NCBI RefSeq assembly: GCF_024666615.1
Contig: NZ_CP088297.1
Location: forward strand, 2,480,001 to 2,544,000
From: Aquabacterium sp. J223
GTDB lineage: Bacteria; Pseudomonadota; Gammaproteobacteria; Burkholderiales; Burkholderiaceae_C
Direction of reading: 5' to 3'
Length of the DNA stretch: 64,000 nt
The notes beneath the pieces are model-generated. The model searched no databases and was not told the origin of the DNA. It worked only from the letters and a program-made list of their open reading frames with translations. Both the position numbers and the translations under genes were made by a program. Position 1 is the stretch's first letter; each line of letters starts with the position of its first letter. Below are positions 45,107 to 55,693 of this stretch, in pieces.

Positions 45107-46228
45107 CTACCGCTGCATGCGCCGCCGGTACCACTCGTGGAAGTGCTGCATGCCGTCCTCCATCGGGCTCTGGTAGGGCCCGACCTCGTCGTCGCCGCGC
45201 TCCATCAGCGCCCGGCGGCCCGCGTCCATGCGCAGCGCGATCTCGTCGTCCTCGACGCAGGTCTCCAGGTAGGCGGCCTGCTGCGCCTCGACGAACTCGC
45301 GTTCGAAGGCGGCGATCTCCTCCGGGTAGAAGAACTCCACCTTGTTGAGCGTCTTCTGCGGTCCCTTCGGGTACAGGGTGGAGACCACCAGCACGTGCGG
45401 GTACCACTCGACCATCACCGTCGGGTAGTAGGTCAGCCAGATCGCGCCCTGGCGCGGCACCCGGTCGGCGAAGCGCTCGCCGCGGAAGCGCAGCAGGGCG
45501 TCGTGCCAGCGGCGGTAGACCTCGCTGCCCGGCTTGCCCAGCGCACCGTTGATGCCCACGCTCTGCACCGAGAACTCGTCGCCCAGCTCCCAGCGCAGGT
45601 CGTCGCAGCTGACGAACTGGCCCAGCCCGGGGTGGAACGGCCCGACGTGGTAGTCCTCCAGGTAGACCTCGATGAAGGTCTTCCAGTTGTAGTCGCACTC
45701 GTGCAGGTGGACCTTGTCGAGCACGTAGCCCGAGAAGTCCAGGTCCGCCGCCGCGGGTCCCAGCGCCGCCAGGTCGGCGGCAATGTCGCGGCCGTTGTCC
45801 TCGAAGACCAGCCCGTTCCAGGTCCGCACCGGGTAGCGCCTGAGGTTCAGGCATGGGTCCTCGGCGAAGTGCGGCGCGCCGATGAGGCGGCCGTCCAGGC
45901 CGTAGGTCCAGCGGTGCAGCGGGCAGACGATGTTGCCGCTGCTGCGGCCGCTGCCCTTGAGCATCACCGCCTGCCGGTGGCGGCAGACGTTGGAGATGAC
46001 GCCCACGCCGTCGGCGGTCCGCACCAGTGCGCGGCCTTCGCCTTCCTGGGGCAGGGCATGGAAGTCGCCGACCTCGGGCACCGCGAGCTCGTGGCCCAGG
46101 TAGCGCGGTGCGGACTGGAAGATCAGCTTCTGTTCCGCTCGGAACAGACCCTCGTCGAAATAGCTGCTGACCGACAGTTGGGCGCTTGAGCGCTCCAGCG
46201 CTTGGACCGTGATGCTCAGGTCGGACAT
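45107..46228 (-). CDS. Rieske aromatic ring-hydroxylating oxygenase, alpha subunit
   Basis: A 373-aa oxygenase. Rieske cluster ligands CRHRQ and CPLH (CxH ... CxxH) sit near residues 85-110, and the non-heme iron triad is in VYLEDYHVGPFHPGLGQF. The C-terminal domain is the catalytic fold. No beta subunit, ferredoxin or reductase gene is adjacent, so it is probably a three-component or trimeric alpha-only type of the choline/carnitine or aromatic demethylase kind. Substrate unknown. ATG 46228 begins MSDLSITV. First gene of the oxygenase-transporter-sulfurtransferase operon. Confidence 0.88.
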   Translation of the reverse strand: MSDLSITVQALERSSAQLSVSSYFDEGLFRAEQKLIFQSAPRYLGHELAVPEVGDFHALPQEGEGRALVRTADGVGVISNVCRHRQAVMLKGSGRSSGNIVCPLHRWTYGLDGRLIGAPHFAEDPCLNLRRYPVRTWNGLVFEDNGRDIAADLAALGPAAADLDFSGYVLDKVHLHECDYNWKTFIEVYLEDYHVGPFHPGLGQFVSCDDLRWELGDEFSVQSVGINGALGKPGSEVYRRWHDALLRFRGERFADRVPRQGAIWLTYYPTVMVEWYPHVLVVSTLYPKGPQKTLNKVEFFYPEEIAAFEREFVEAQQAAYLETCVEDDEIALRMDAGRRALMERGDDEVGPYQSPMEDGMQHFHEWYRRRMQR

Positions 46229-46447
46229 GATCCCCAGGGCCTCCTGTGAGGGTGAACGACAGCCCTCCGACGAGGCAATGCTCGGGACACGCGGGGCACG
46301 TGACCGGGGGCTCGAACCCCCGAGCAAATCGGGGACGCGGATTGTAGCCAGGGGGTGCCGCCGGTCCGGGCCGTCCGGCCTTTGACGGACCTCGGCGGCC
46401 GAGGCGGCCTCATCTGCACGATGGAGGTGCGACCGGGACCGGCTGTC

Positions 46448-46453
46448 TACAAT
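46448..46453 (+). promoter_or_regulatory. Candidate -10 box of the xseB-ispA-dxs operon
   Basis: TACAAT lies about 30 nt before the xseB ATG. A matching TACAAT on the minus strand (46341-46346) faces the Rieske oxygenase gene. No convincing -35 is seen for either. Confidence 0.45.
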
Positions 46454-46481
46454 CGTCGGCTTCGAAATTTCACTTGCCGAA

Positions 46482-46724
46482 ATGAGCAGTTCCCCCCTGC
46501 CGCCGGCCAGCTACGAGGACGCCCTCGTCGAGCTGGAGCGCCTGGTCGCGGCGATGGAAGGCGGCCAGCTGCCGCTGGACCGGCTGCTCGACAGCTACCG
46601 ACGCGGCGCCGAGCTGCTGGCGTTCTGCCGTGGCCGGCTGCAGGCGGTGGAGGACCAGGTCCGGCTGCTGGAGGACGGGCAACTCAAGCCCTGGACGGCG
46701 ACAGGAGGCGCCGACTTCCGATGA
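46482..46724 (+). CDS. xseB: Exodeoxyribonuclease VII small subunit
   Basis: An 80-aa protein. [21 protein letters not shown] and the following helix ([20 protein letters not shown]) are the standard XseB signature. It joins XseA to degrade single-stranded DNA. XseA is not in the window. Its TGA overlaps the ispA ATG (ATGA). Confidence 0.94.
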   Translation: MSSSPLPPASYEDALVELERLVAAMEGGQLPLDRLLDSYRRGAELLAFCRGRLQAVEDQVRLLEDGQLKPWTATGGADFR

Positions 46725-47635
46725 AGGCCGACGATTTCGATCTCTGGATGCGGCAGGAGCTGCACACCGTCGAACTGGCGCTGCAGCGCTGGGTGCCGCT
46801 GGAGGCGCCGGCGGGGCTGGGCCAGGCCATGCGCTACGGCGTGCTGGACGGCGGCAAGCGGCTGCGGCCGCTGCTGGTGCTGGCCGCCTGCGAGGCGGTG
46901 GCCGGCCTGAAGTGCGCCGCGCTGCGCGCGGCGGTGGCGGTGGAGCTCATCCATGCCTATTCGCTGGTCCACGACGACATGCCCTGCATGGACAACGACG
47001 TGCTGCGGCGGGGCAAGCCGACGGTGCACGTGCAGCACGGCGAGGCCCAGGCGATGCTGGCCGGCGACGCCATGCAGGCGCTCGCCTTCGAGGTGCTGAC
47101 GCCCGACGCGGCGGCCAGTGCCAGCGCCGGCGAGCCGCCGTTGCCCGACGGGCTGCAGGCCCGGCTGTGCCGCCTGCTGTCCCGCGCGGCCGGCCATGCC
47201 GGCATGGCCGGCGGCCAGGCGATCGACCTGGCCAGCGTCGGCCGGCCGCTGGACGAGGCGGCGCTGTGCGACATGCACCGTCGCAAGACCGGGGCGCTGC
47301 TGCAGGCCAGCGTGATGATGGGCGCGGCCTGCGGCGAGCCCGACGACCGGGCGCTGGCCGGCCTGTCCGATTACGGCGCCGCCATCGGTCTGGCCTTCCA
47401 GGTGGTCGACGACATCCTCGACTGCACCCAGGCCTCGGAGACGCTGGGCAAGACCGCCGGCAAGGACCTGGACCACAACAAGCCGACGTACGTGTCGGTG
47501 CTCGGGCTCGAACCGGCCCGCGCCTACGCCGACGCGTTGCGCGACGAGGCCCAGGCGGCGCTCGCCCGCAGCGGCCTGCGCGACGCCGCGCGGCTGTCGC
47601 TGCTGGCCGACCGGGTGGTCGAGCGGCACCACTAG
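46721..47635 (+). CDS. ispA: Farnesyl diphosphate synthase
   Basis: A 304-aa trans-prenyltransferase condensing IPP with DMAPP and GPP to give FPP. The first aspartate-rich motif is DDMPCMDND at residues 85-93 and the second DDILD at 230-234. [12 protein letters not shown] and [10 protein letters not shown] are other conserved parts. Coupled to xseB and 26 nt upstream of dxs; the three form an isoprenoid operon common in betaproteobacteria. Confidence 0.96.
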   Translation: MKADDFDLWMRQELHTVELALQRWVPLEAPAGLGQAMRYGVLDGGKRLRPLLVLAACEAVAGLKCAALRAAVAVELIHAYSLVHDDMPCMDNDVLRRGKPTVHVQHGEAQAMLAGDAMQALAFEVLTPDAAASASAGEPPLPDGLQARLCRLLSRAAGHAGMAGGQAIDLASVGRPLDEAALCDMHRRKTGALLQASVMMGAACGEPDDRALAGLSDYGAAIGLAFQVVDDILDCTQASETLGKTAGKDLDHNKPTYVSVLGLEPARAYADALRDEAQAALARSGLRDAARLSLLADRVVERHH

Positions 47636-47661
47636 AACGGCAACGTTAGAAGAGGATGGGC

Positions 47662-49551
47662 ATGACCCCCACGCTGCTGCCGGCCATCGCCAGCCCGGCC
47701 GATCTGAGGCGCCTGTCGCGGGCCGAGCTCAAGCAGCTCGCCACCGAACTGCGCGACTTCGTGCTGAATTCGGTCAGCACCACCGGCGGCCACCTGTCGA
47801 GCAACCTGGGCACGGTGGAGCTGACCATCGCGCTGCACTTCGTCTTCGACACGCCGCACGACCGGCTGGTCTGGGACGTCGGCCACCAGACCTATCCGCA
47901 CAAGATCCTCACCGGTCGGCGCGAGCGCATGCCCTCGCTGCGCCAGCTCGGCGGGCTGTCCGGCTTCCCGCGCCGCGACGAGAGTCCCTACGACACTTTC
48001 GGCACCGCCCACAGCTCGACCTCCATCTCGGCGGCGCTGGGCATGGCGGTGGCGGCGCGGCAGAAGGGCGAGCACCGGCGATCGGTGGCCATCATCGGCG
48101 ACGGCGCGATGACCGCGGGCATGGCCTTCGAGGCGCTGAACAACGCCGGCGTGGCGCACGCCGGCCTGCCGGCCGACATGCTGGTCGTGCTCAACGACAA
48201 CGACATGTCGATCAGCCCGCCGGTGGGCGCGCTGAACAAGTACCTGGCCCGGCTGATGAGCGGCAACTTCTACACCGCCGCGCGTGAAGGCGCCAAGCAG
48301 GTGCTCAAGCACACGCCGCTGTACGAGCTGGCGCGCCGCTTCGAGGAACACGCCAAGGGCATGGTGGTGCCCGGCACCATCTTCGAGGAGCTGGGATTCA
48401 ACTACGTCGGCCCGATCGACGGCCACGACCTCGACGCGCTCATTCCCACGCTGGAGAACCTGCGCGACAAGAAGGGCCCGCAGTTCCTGCACGTGGTGAC
48501 CAAGAAGGGCTACGGCTACAAGCTGGCCGAGGCCGACCCGGTGGCCTACCACGGCCCCGGCAAGTTCGATCCGGCGCGCGGCCTGCAGAAGCCGGCCACG
48601 CCGCCGAAGACCACCTTCACCCAGGTCTTCGGCCAGTGGCTGTGCGACATGGCCGACGCCGACGAGCGGCTGGTCGGCATCACGCCGGCGATGCGCGAGG
48701 GCTCGGGCATGGTGGAGTTCCACCAGCGCTTCCCGCAGCGCTACCACGACGTCGGCATCGCCGAGCAGCACGCGGTGACCTTCGCCGCCGGCATCGCCTG
48801 CGAAGGGCTGAAGCCGGTGGTCGCCATCTACTCGACCTTCCTGCAGCGGGCCTACGACCAGCTGATCCACGACGTGGCGCTGCAGAACCTGCCGGTGGTG
48901 TTCGCACTGGACCGTGCGGGGCTGGTCGGTGCCGACGGCGCCACCCACGCCGGCGCCTACGACATCGCCTACCTGCGCTGCATCCCCGGCATGGGCCTGA
49001 TCGCGCCCGCCGACGAGGCCGAATGCCGGCAGGCGCTGTCCACCGCCTTCGGCCGCGACCACCCGGTGGCGGTGCGCTACCCGCGCGGCGCCGGCGTCGG
49101 CACGGTGCCGGCGCGCGACCTGTCGACCCTGCCCTGGGGCCAGGGCGAAGTGCGCCGGCAGGGCCAGCGCATCGCGGTGCTGGCCTTCGGCACGCTGCTG
49201 TACCCGGCGCTCGAGGCCGCCGAGCGGCTGGACGCGACGGTCGCCAACATGCGGTTCATCAAGCCGCTGGACACCGCACTGGTCGAGCGGCTGGCCCGCG
49301 AGCACGAGGCCATCGTCACCGTCGAGGAAGGCTGCACGATGGGCGGCGCCGGCAGCGCGGTGATGGAGGCGCTGCACGCCGCCGGGCTCACCACGCCGGT
49401 GCTGGCGCTGGGCCTGCCCGACCGCTACATCGAGCATGGCGACCCGGCCAAGCTGCTGTCGATGTGCGGCCTCGACGCCGCGGGCATCGAGCAGGCCATC
49501 CTCAAGCGCTTCGGCGCCCGGCCGTCGCTCATCAAGGCCGCCAACCTGTAG
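47662..49551 (+). CDS. dxs: 1-deoxy-D-xylulose-5-phosphate synthase
   Basis: A 629-aa thiamin-diphosphate enzyme making DXP from pyruvate and glyceraldehyde 3-phosphate, the first step of the MEP pathway. ThDP motif [15 protein letters not shown], the conserved [13 protein letters not shown], and [15 protein letters not shown] with the active-site Glu are visible. C-terminal domain ends NLGL-like (LIKAANL). Start at 47662 is chosen with AGAGG upstream; ATG 47656 is also possible. Confidence 0.97.
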   Translation: MTPTLLPAIASPADLRRLSRAELKQLATELRDFVLNSVSTTGGHLSSNLGTVELTIALHFVFDTPHDRLVWDVGHQTYPHKILTGRRERMPSLRQLGGLSGFPRRDESPYDTFGTAHSSTSISAALGMAVAARQKGEHRRSVAIIGDGAMTAGMAFEALNNAGVAHAGLPADMLVVLNDNDMSISPPVGALNKYLARLMSGNFYTAAREGAKQVLKHTPLYELARRFEEHAKGMVVPGTIFEELGFNYVGPIDGHDLDALIPTLENLRDKKGPQFLHVVTKKGYGYKLAEADPVAYHGPGKFDPARGLQKPATPPKTTFTQVFGQWLCDMADADERLVGITPAMREGSGMVEFHQRFPQRYHDVGIAEQHAVTFAAGIACEGLKPVVAIYSTFLQRAYDQLIHDVALQNLPVVFALDRAGLVGADGATHAGAYDIAYLRCIPGMGLIAPADEAECRQALSTAFGRDHPVAVRYPRGAGVGTVPARDLSTLPWGQGEVRRQGQRIAVLAFGTLLYPALEAAERLDATVANMRFIKPLDTALVERLAREHEAIVTVEEGCTMGGAGSAVMEALHAAGLTTPVLALGLPDRYIEHGDPAKLLSMCGLDAAGIEQAILKRFGARPSLIKAANL

Positions 49552-49697
49552 CCGGCGGTCGGCGCAGGCGCGGGCCCCTGCGAGCGGCGGCCCCGGTCGC
49601 CCCGGCGGCGACAATGGGCCCAGGCGCGCCAAGGCCGGCGCGTTGATGCGATGCTTCCGCCCTGATCCACCCGTTCGCCCCCCGCGCGCGGACCGAC

Positions 49698-50495
49698 ATG
49701 AACTCCCTGACCTCAGCGCTGCACATCCCCGACACCCAGAGCGAACGCGACCACCGCCACCTGGTGATCCACCGCGTGGGTGTCAAGGACGTGCGCTACC
49801 CGCTGCAGGTCAAGGTCGGCTCGCAGGCGCAGTCCACGGTCGCCACCTGGACGCTGGACGTGCGCCTGCCGGCCGAGCAGAAGGGCACGCACATGTCGCG
49901 CTTCGTCGCCTGGCTGGAAGGGCTGGGCGCGCTGGAGGCGCCGATGGATGCCGCGCTGCTGCGCCAGCAGCACGCGGTGATGCTCGACAAGCTGCATGCC
50001 GAGGACGGCCGCATCGAGGCCGCCTTCACCTTCTTCATCCGCAAGCGCGCGCCGGTGTCCGGCGTGCAGAGCCTGCTCGACTACCAGGCCCGCTGGATCG
50101 CCGAGACCCGCGACGGCCGGACCACGTTGTGGGCCGAGGTGGCGGTGCCGGTGAAGAGCCTGTGCCCGTGCTCGAAGGAGATCTCGGACTACGGCGCCCA
50201 CAACCAGCGCTCGCGGGTCACCATCCGGGCCGAACTGCTGGGCGACATCGGCTGGCCCGAGCTGGTGCGGGTGGCCGAGGAGTCGGCCTCCAGCGAGATC
50301 TGGCCGCTGCTCAAGCGCACCGACGAGAAGTGGATCACCGAGCACGCCTACGAGAACCCCAAGTTCGTCGAGGACCTGGTGCGCGACGTGGCGCTGCGGC
50401 TGAACGCGGAGCCGCGCGTCGGCCGCTACGTGGCCGAGGTGGAGAACTTCGAGTCGATCCACAACCACTCGGCGTACGCTGTGATCGAGAGGTAG
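49698..50495 (+). CDS. folE2: GTP cyclohydrolase FolE2
   Basis: A 265-aa type IB GTP cyclohydrolase that makes dihydroneopterin triphosphate for folate. [15 protein letters not shown] starts the fold; [19 protein letters not shown] carries the catalytic Cys, and the C-terminal [11 protein letters not shown] is conserved. FolE2 can use metals other than zinc and is often zinc-regulated; I see no clear Zur box in the 146-nt upstream gap. The next gene begins 17 nt downstream. Confidence 0.96.
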   Translation: MNSLTSALHIPDTQSERDHRHLVIHRVGVKDVRYPLQVKVGSQAQSTVATWTLDVRLPAEQKGTHMSRFVAWLEGLGALEAPMDAALLRQQHAVMLDKLHAEDGRIEAAFTFFIRKRAPVSGVQSLLDYQARWIAETRDGRTTLWAEVAVPVKSLCPCSKEISDYGAHNQRSRVTIRAELLGDIGWPELVRVAEESASSEIWPLLKRTDEKWITEHAYENPKFVEDLVRDVALRLNAEPRVGRYVAEVENFESIHNHSAYAVIER

Positions 50496-50512
50496 CGGTC
50501 TAGGATGGCGCG

Positions 50513-53167
50513 ATGAGCCTGCGCCATCTGGATCAGCTGCTGGAGCCGTCGTCGGTGGCCGTCGTCGGCGCGTCCGACCGGCCGGGCGCGGTGGGCACCA
50601 CGGTCTGGCACAACCTGCGGCAGGGCGGCTTCGCAGGGCCGGTGTGGCCGGTCAACCTGAAGCGGCAGGCGCTCGACGGCGAGCCGGTGTTCCGGCGGGT
50701 GGCGCAGCTGCCGTCGGCGCCGGACCTGGCGCTGGTCTGCACACCGGCGGACACCGTTGCCGGCCTGGTCGGCGAACTGGCCGCCGCGGGCTGCAAGGCG
50801 GTGGTGGTGATGACCGCCGGGCTGGACGCGGCGCAGCGCCAGTCCCTGCTGCACGCGGCCCGGCCGACGCGGCTGCGGGTGCTGGGGCCCGACTGCGTCG
50901 GCCTGATGTCGCCGCACCTGAAGCTCAACGCCAGCTTCGCGCACACCCAGGCGCTGGCCGGCGAACTGGCCTTCGTCTCGCAGTCCGGCGCGCTGGTCAC
51001 GGCGGTGCTGGACTGGGCCACCAGCCGCGGCATCGGGTTCTCGCACCTGCTGTCGCTTGGCGAGCACGCCGACGTGGACTTCGGCGACCTGCTGGACCAC
51101 CTGGCCAACGACGGCCGCACCCGCGGCATCCTGCTCTACATCGAGAGCATCGAGTCGCCGCGCAAGTTCATGTCCGCGGCGCGGGCGGCGGCGCGCAACA
51201 AGCCGGTGATCGTGGTCAAGGCCGGCCGCGCGGGGCAGGGCGTGCCGGCTGCCGCCTCGCACACCGGCGCGTTGACCGGCGCCGACATCGTCTTCGACGC
51301 CGCCATCCGCCGCGCCGGCATGCTGCGGGTGGACACGCTGCAGCAGCTCTTCCTCGCCGCCGAGACGCTGGCGCGCTTCAAGGGCCAGGCGGGCGGCGCG
51401 CTGACGGTGCTGACCAACGGCGGCGGCGCCGGCGTGATGGCGGCCGACGCGGCCGCCGGCCTGGGCGTGCCGCTGGCGCCGCTGTCTCCGTCCCTGCGGG
51501 CGCGGCTGGACGACCTGCTGCCGCCGCACTGGTCGCGGGACAACCCGATCGACATCGTCGGCGACGCGCCGGCCGACCGGTACGTCGCCGCCCTGCAGGC
51601 GGTGCTGGCGACGCCGCTGGAGGGCACGCTGCTGTTCGTGCAGGCCCCGACCGCCATCGTGCCCAGCGCCGAGGTGGCGCGGTCGGTGCTGCCCGTGCTG
51701 AGGCCGCACCGCCAGCGGGTCATGGGCTGCTTCATGGGCGAGGCGTCGGTGGCCGAGGCACGCCGCATCTTCGAGCAGGCCGGCATCGCCGGCTACGCCA
51801 CGCCGGAGGAAGCGGTGCAGGCCGTCGCGCTGCTGGCCACCCATGCACGCAACCAGGAGGCGCTGCGCGAGGCGCCATCGCCCAGCGCGCTGCCGGCCGC
51901 CGACGCCCGGGCCGCGCGCGGCCTGATCGACACGGTGCTGTCGGCCGGACGGGCCTGGCTGAGCGAGGCCGAGTCCAAACAGCTGCTGGCCGCCTACGGC
52001 ATTCCCGTGGTGGCCACCACCGCCTGCGCGGTCGACGCCGAGGCCGCCGTGCAGGCGGCCGACGTCCTCGGCTATCCGGTGGCGGTGAAGATCATCTCGC
52101 AGGACATCGTGCACAAGAGCGAGGCCGGCGGCGTGCTGCTCAACCTGTCCGATGCGGCGGCGGTGCGCAGCGGCGTCGCCGCCATGCTGGCGCGCCTGCG
52201 ACAGGAGCGCCCCGCCGCGCGGCTGGAGGGCCTGTCCGTCCAGCGCATGGCCCGGCGGCCGCTGGCGCAGGAGCTCATCGTCGGCGCCAGCGTCGACCCG
52301 GTGTTCGGCCCGGTGCTGCTGTTCGGCGCCGGCGGCACCGCGGTGGAGGTGCTGGCCGACCGCGCCGTCGCGCTGCCGCCGCTGAACCGGGCGCTGGCCG
52401 CCGAGCTGGTCTCGCGCACCCGGGTCTCGCGCCTGCTCGCCGGCTGGGGCGACCGGCCGCCGGCGGCGGCGGACGCGCTGCACGACGTGCTGATCGCCGT
52501 CGCCCGCATGCTGGCCGACCTGCCCGAGCTGGCCGAGCTCGACATCAACCCGCTGTGGGCCGACGACCAGGGCGTGCTGGCGCTCGATGCACGCGCCCGG
52601 CTGTCGCCGGAGCGGCCGGCCGGCGAGGCGGCCTTCGCCATCCGGCCCTATCCGAAGTCGCTGGTCGAGGCGTGGGACTGGCACGGCCGGCCGGTGACGC
52701 TGCGGCCCATCCGGCCGGAGGACGAGGCGCAGCACCTGCGCTTCCTCGAAGCGGTGGACCCGGAGGACATGCGCCTGCGCATCTTCAGCAGCCGCCGCCA
52801 CCTGCCGCGCAGCGAGCTGGCGCGGCTGACCCAGATCGACTACGAGCGCGAGATGGCGCTCATCGCCGAAGCCGACGCACCGGGCGGTGGCCGCGAGACG
52901 CTGGCCGTCGTGCGCGCGCTCTCCGACGCCGACGGCCAGGAGGCCGAGTTCGCGCTGCTGGTGCGCAGCGACTGCAAGGGCCGCGGGCTGGGCGGCCGGC
53001 TGCTGGACAAGATGATCGACCACCTGCGGCAACGTGGCGTGCGCCGGCTGGTGGCCTGGGTGCTGCGGGAGAACCGCGGCATGATCGGCCTCGGCCGCTC
53101 ACGCGGGATGGCGGTGGAGGTCTCGCCCGACGACCACGAGGTGCTGCGGCTGGTGCGCGAGCTGTAG
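50513..53167 (+). CDS. Acyl-CoA ligase (ADP-forming)/GNAT fusion protein, Pat-like
   Basis: An 884-aa multidomain protein. Residues 1-130: CoA-binding fold (SVAVVGASDRPGAVGTTV). 150-460: succinyl-CoA ligase-like domains with a phosphohistidine in AASHTGALTG (H250). 482-700: ATP-grasp (ESKQLLAAYGIPVV, PVAVKIISQDIVHKSEAGGV). 722-884: GNAT acetyltransferase (VTLRPIRPEDEAQHLRFLEAV, GRGLGGRLLDKMIDHL). This is the domain plan of Pat/PatZ-type protein lysine acetyltransferases, but the intact His and ATP-grasp mean ligase activity may remain. Length is normal. Confidence 0.94.
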   Translation: MSLRHLDQLLEPSSVAVVGASDRPGAVGTTVWHNLRQGGFAGPVWPVNLKRQALDGEPVFRRVAQLPSAPDLALVCTPADTVAGLVGELAAAGCKAVVVMTAGLDAAQRQSLLHAARPTRLRVLGPDCVGLMSPHLKLNASFAHTQALAGELAFVSQSGALVTAVLDWATSRGIGFSHLLSLGEHADVDFGDLLDHLANDGRTRGILLYIESIESPRKFMSAARAAARNKPVIVVKAGRAGQGVPAAASHTGALTGADIVFDAAIRRAGMLRVDTLQQLFLAAETLARFKGQAGGALTVLTNGGGAGVMAADAAAGLGVPLAPLSPSLRARLDDLLPPHWSRDNPIDIVGDAPADRYVAALQAVLATPLEGTLLFVQAPTAIVPSAEVARSVLPVLRPHRQRVMGCFMGEASVAEARRIFEQAGIAGYATPEEAVQAVALLATHARNQEALREAPSPSALPAADARAARGLIDTVLSAGRAWLSEAESKQLLAAYGIPVVATTACAVDAEAAVQAADVLGYPVAVKIISQDIVHKSEAGGVLLNLSDAAAVRSGVAAMLARLRQERPAARLEGLSVQRMARRPLAQELIVGASVDPVFGPVLLFGAGGTAVEVLADRAVALPPLNRALAAELVSRTRVSRLLAGWGDRPPAAADALHDVLIAVARMLADLPELAELDINPLWADDQGVLALDARARLSPERPAGEAAFAIRPYPKSLVEAWDWHGRPVTLRPIRPEDEAQHLRFLEAVDPEDMRLRIFSSRRHLPRSELARLTQIDYEREMALIAEADAPGGGRETLAVVRALSDADGQEAEFALLVRSDCKGRGLGGRLLDKMIDHLRQRGVRRLVAWVLRENRGMIGLGRSRGMAVEVSPDDHEVLRLVREL

Positions 53168-53197
53168 GTGCCGCCGGCGGGCCGAGCGCCGGGCCCG

Positions 53198-53323
53198 CCA
53201 CCGGCCAGAGGCCGGTGGCCTCGGCAGGCGCGGACAGTCCGCAGGGACTGTCCACGTCCGGCCTCGGTTCACCAAGCCGGCCCGCCATCCCCTCGGGGGA
53301 TCGTTTGGCGGACCCGCCAAACG
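53198..53323. repeat. Cluster of hairpins between convergent genes
   Basis: Four palindromes in 126 bp: CCACCGGCC/GGCCGGTGG (53198-53218), GGACAGTCC/GGACTGTCC (53232-53253), ATCCCC/GGGGAT (53287-53301) and CGTTTGGCGG/CCGCCAAACG (53302-53323). They lie between the convergent ligase/GNAT and protease genes and probably stop both transcripts, although no T-runs follow. Confidence 0.55.
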
Positions 53324-53328
53324 AGGGG

Positions 53329-53997
53329 CTACCGTTTCTCCAGTCGCATCACGTCCCCCTCGCGCTGCATGCGAAAGCGCGACAGCACGCTGTTGCCCAG
53401 CAGCACGTAGGGCATGGCCGCCGGCATCACCACCGCCTGCACGCCATAGACCTCGACGTCGCCCAGGCGCAGGCTGCGCAGTTCGACCACGTGGGCGGTC
53501 GACGGACCGTTGGCGGTGTTGATCAGCGCCCGTGGCGCGTCGCGCCAGGCCAGCCCGATGCGGGAGGCGTCGGCCTCGCCCATCGCCACCACGGTGGCGC
53601 CGGTGTCGACCATGAACTGCACCGGCCGGCCGTTGATGCTGCCCTGGGTCATGAAGTGGCCGCCGGGGCCGGCGCTGAGCACCACCTCGCGGCCGCCGCT
53701 CGGCGCCGTCGGGCCGCCGGCCAGCCGGGTGGGCGTGCCCTGGCGCAGCAGCACGCTGCGGCCGTCCACCTCGACGCGCGCGCCGTCGTCGTCCACCGCC
53801 AGCAGGCGCACGCCCTGCACCACGGCGCCGACGGCCACCGTGCGCGGCTGGCCGTCGATGACCAGCAGCGCCCGGTCGCCCATGCGGCCGTTGAAGGTGA
53901 GGGTGGGGCCGGCGGCCGGTGCCGGCTGCGCCGCTGCCGAAGCGGCCACCGCACCCAGCAGCAGGGCGGCCGTGCGGCGGCGCAGGGCGGCGGTCAA
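53329..53997 (-). CDS. Retropepsin-like aspartic protease, secreted
   Basis: A 222-aa protein with a signal peptide ([18 protein letters not shown]) and a clan AA domain: [13 protein letters not shown] with the DTG catalytic motif, then [14 protein letters not shown] with the conserved flap region. The N-terminal part (about 30-100) has a short conserved beta domain, as in the TIGR02281 group. A homodimer in the periplasm is expected. Its ATG overlaps the yajQ stop, so they are coupled. Target unknown. Confidence 0.86.
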   Translation of the reverse strand: MTAALRRRTAALLLGAVAASAAAQPAPAAGPTLTFNGRMGDRALLVIDGQPRTVAVGAVVQGVRLLAVDDDGARVEVDGRSVLLRQGTPTRLAGGPTAPSGGREVVLSAGPGGHFMTQGSINGRPVQFMVDTGATVVAMGEADASRIGLAWRDAPRALINTANGPSTAHVVELRSLRLGDVEVYGVQAVVMPAAMPYVLLGNSVLSRFRMQREGDVMRLEKR

Positions 53998-54494
53998 TCG
54001 CGGAAGTTGTTGAAGGCCAGCGGCAGGTCGGCCACTTCCTTGCGCAGCAGGGCGATCGCCGTCTGCAGGTCGTCGCGCTTGGCGGCGCTGACGCGCACCG
54101 CGTCGCCCTGGATGGCGCCCTGCACCTTGAGCTTGCTCGCCTTGAGCAGGCCCTGGATCTTCTTGCCCGTCTCCGCGTCGATGCCGGACTTGATGCGCAG
54201 GCTCTGCTTGACCTTGTCGCCGCCGGCCTTCTCGATCTTGGCCGTCAGGTCGAGGAATCGCACGTCCACCGAGCGCTTGGTCAGCTTGGCCAGCAGCACG
54301 TCGCGCACCTGGCCGATCTGGAAGTCGCTGTCGGCGAACAGCTCCAGCGTCTTGTCCTTGCCCTTGTCGGCCAGTTCGACGCGGGCGTCGCTGCCCTTGA
54401 AGTCGAAGCGGGTGCCGATCTCCTTCATCGTCTGGTCGACCGCGTTGCGCAGCTCGACGAGGTTGGGTTCGAGGACGGTGTCGAAGCTCGGCAT
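53994..54494 (-). CDS. yajQ: YajQ family nucleotide-binding protein
   Basis: A 166-aa protein with the DUF520 fold: [20 protein letters not shown] and [12 protein letters not shown] at the start and [19 protein letters not shown] at the end. Family members bind c-di-GMP or nucleotides and act in gene regulation in some pathogens. Starts 65 nt from the divergent murB. Coupled to the protease gene through an ATGA overlap. Confidence 0.95.
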   Translation of the reverse strand: MPSFDTVLEPNLVELRNAVDQTMKEIGTRFDFKGSDARVELADKGKDKTLELFADSDFQIGQVRDVLLAKLTKRSVDVRFLDLTAKIEKAGGDKVKQSLRIKSGIDAETGKKIQGLLKASKLKVQGAIQGDAVRVSAAKRDDLQTAIALLRKEVADLPLAFNNFRD

Positions 54495-54559
54495 GGAGGT
54501 GCGGCGCCTGCGGCGTCGTCGAAGGATGAGGTCAATGGGCGATCGGCGAAAATTCTGCC

Positions 54560-55594
54560 ATGCCGTCCCCCTCCACCGTCCCCGTCGAACACGGCGTCAA
54601 CCTGCGGCCGTACAACAGCTTCGGCCTGCCGGCCGTGGCGCGCAACCTGGTGCGCGTCGGCGGCGACGCCGACGTGCGCCGCGTGGTCGACGACGCCCGC
54701 TTCGGCCGGGCGCCGAAGCTGGTGCTCGGCGGCGGCAGCAACCTGGTGCTCACCCGCGACGTCACCGAACTGGTGCTGAAGATCGAGGTGATGGGCCGGC
54801 GCGTCGTCGACGACGGGCCGCGCGGCACGCTGGTCGAGTTCGGCGCCGGCGAGAACTGGCACCAGGCGGTGGCATGGACCCTGGACCAGGGGCTGCCGGG
54901 GCTGGAGAACCTGGCGCTCATCCCCGGCACCATGGGCGCCTCGCCGGTGCAGAACATCGGCGCCTACGGGCTGGAACTGGCCGACCGCTTCCATTCGCTG
55001 GACACGGTGGACCTGGTGACCGGCCGCACGGTGACGCTGGACAAGGCGATGTGCCACTTCGGCTACCGCGACAGCGTGTTCAAGCAGGCGCTGGCGCACC
55101 GCAGCGTGATCATGCGGGTGCGGCTGTGGCTGCCGAGGCCGTGGCAGCCGGTGCTGGGCTACCTGGACCTGCAGAAGAAGCAGCAGGAGACCGGCCTGCA
55201 CGAGCCCGACGCCCGCACGATCTTCGACTGGGTGTGCGAGGTGCGGCGGGGCAAGCTGCCCGACCCGCTGCAGGTGGGCAATGCCGGCAGCTTCTTCAAG
55301 AACCCGGTGGTCACGCCCGAGCAGTGCCGCGACATCATCGGCCGCGACCCGCACATCGTGCACTACCCGCTGCCCGACGGCCGCTTCAAGCTGGCCGCCG
55401 GCTGGCTGATCGACGCCTGCGGCTGGAAGGGCAAGACCATCGGCCGTGCCGGCGTCTACGAGAAGCAGGCCCTGGTGCTGGTCAACCGAGGCGGCGCCAC
55501 CGGCGCCGAGGTGGTGACGCTGGCCCGCGCCATCCAGGAAAGCGTCTACGGCCGCTTCGGCATCCGGCTGGAGCCGGAGCCGGTGGTGGTGTAG
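54560..55594 (+). CDS. murB: UDP-N-acetylenolpyruvoylglucosamine reductase
   Basis: A 344-aa flavoprotein completing UDP-N-acetylmuramate for peptidoglycan. FAD motif [12 protein letters not shown], the loop [20 protein letters not shown] and the C-terminal [12 protein letters not shown] (catalytic Ser region) are present. Length fits the type I E. coli-like form. No operon partner; divergent from yajQ. Confidence 0.97.
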   Translation: MPSPSTVPVEHGVNLRPYNSFGLPAVARNLVRVGGDADVRRVVDDARFGRAPKLVLGGGSNLVLTRDVTELVLKIEVMGRRVVDDGPRGTLVEFGAGENWHQAVAWTLDQGLPGLENLALIPGTMGASPVQNIGAYGLELADRFHSLDTVDLVTGRTVTLDKAMCHFGYRDSVFKQALAHRSVIMRVRLWLPRPWQPVLGYLDLQKKQQETGLHEPDARTIFDWVCEVRRGKLPDPLQVGNAGSFFKNPVVTPEQCRDIIGRDPHIVHYPLPDGRFKLAAGWLIDACGWKGKTIGRAGVYEKQALVLVNRGGATGAEVVTLARAIQESVYGRFGIRLEPEPVVV

Positions 55595-55693
55595 GCCGGT
55601 CCGCTCCCCAGGCAACCCCCGGGTTCGTGCGGTTGCCCGGCGCCTGCCGGCCCTGCCCAATCCGTCCGCGACGTTCGGACACATGGAGGGGAC

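Noticed and set aside
46292..46330. tRNA-like T arm (GGGGGTTCGAGCCCCC) on the minus strand before the Rieske oxygenase
   Set aside because: No acceptor, D or anticodon arm can be paired with it, and the stem is one pair short for a 7-nt loop; it is a plain hairpin.
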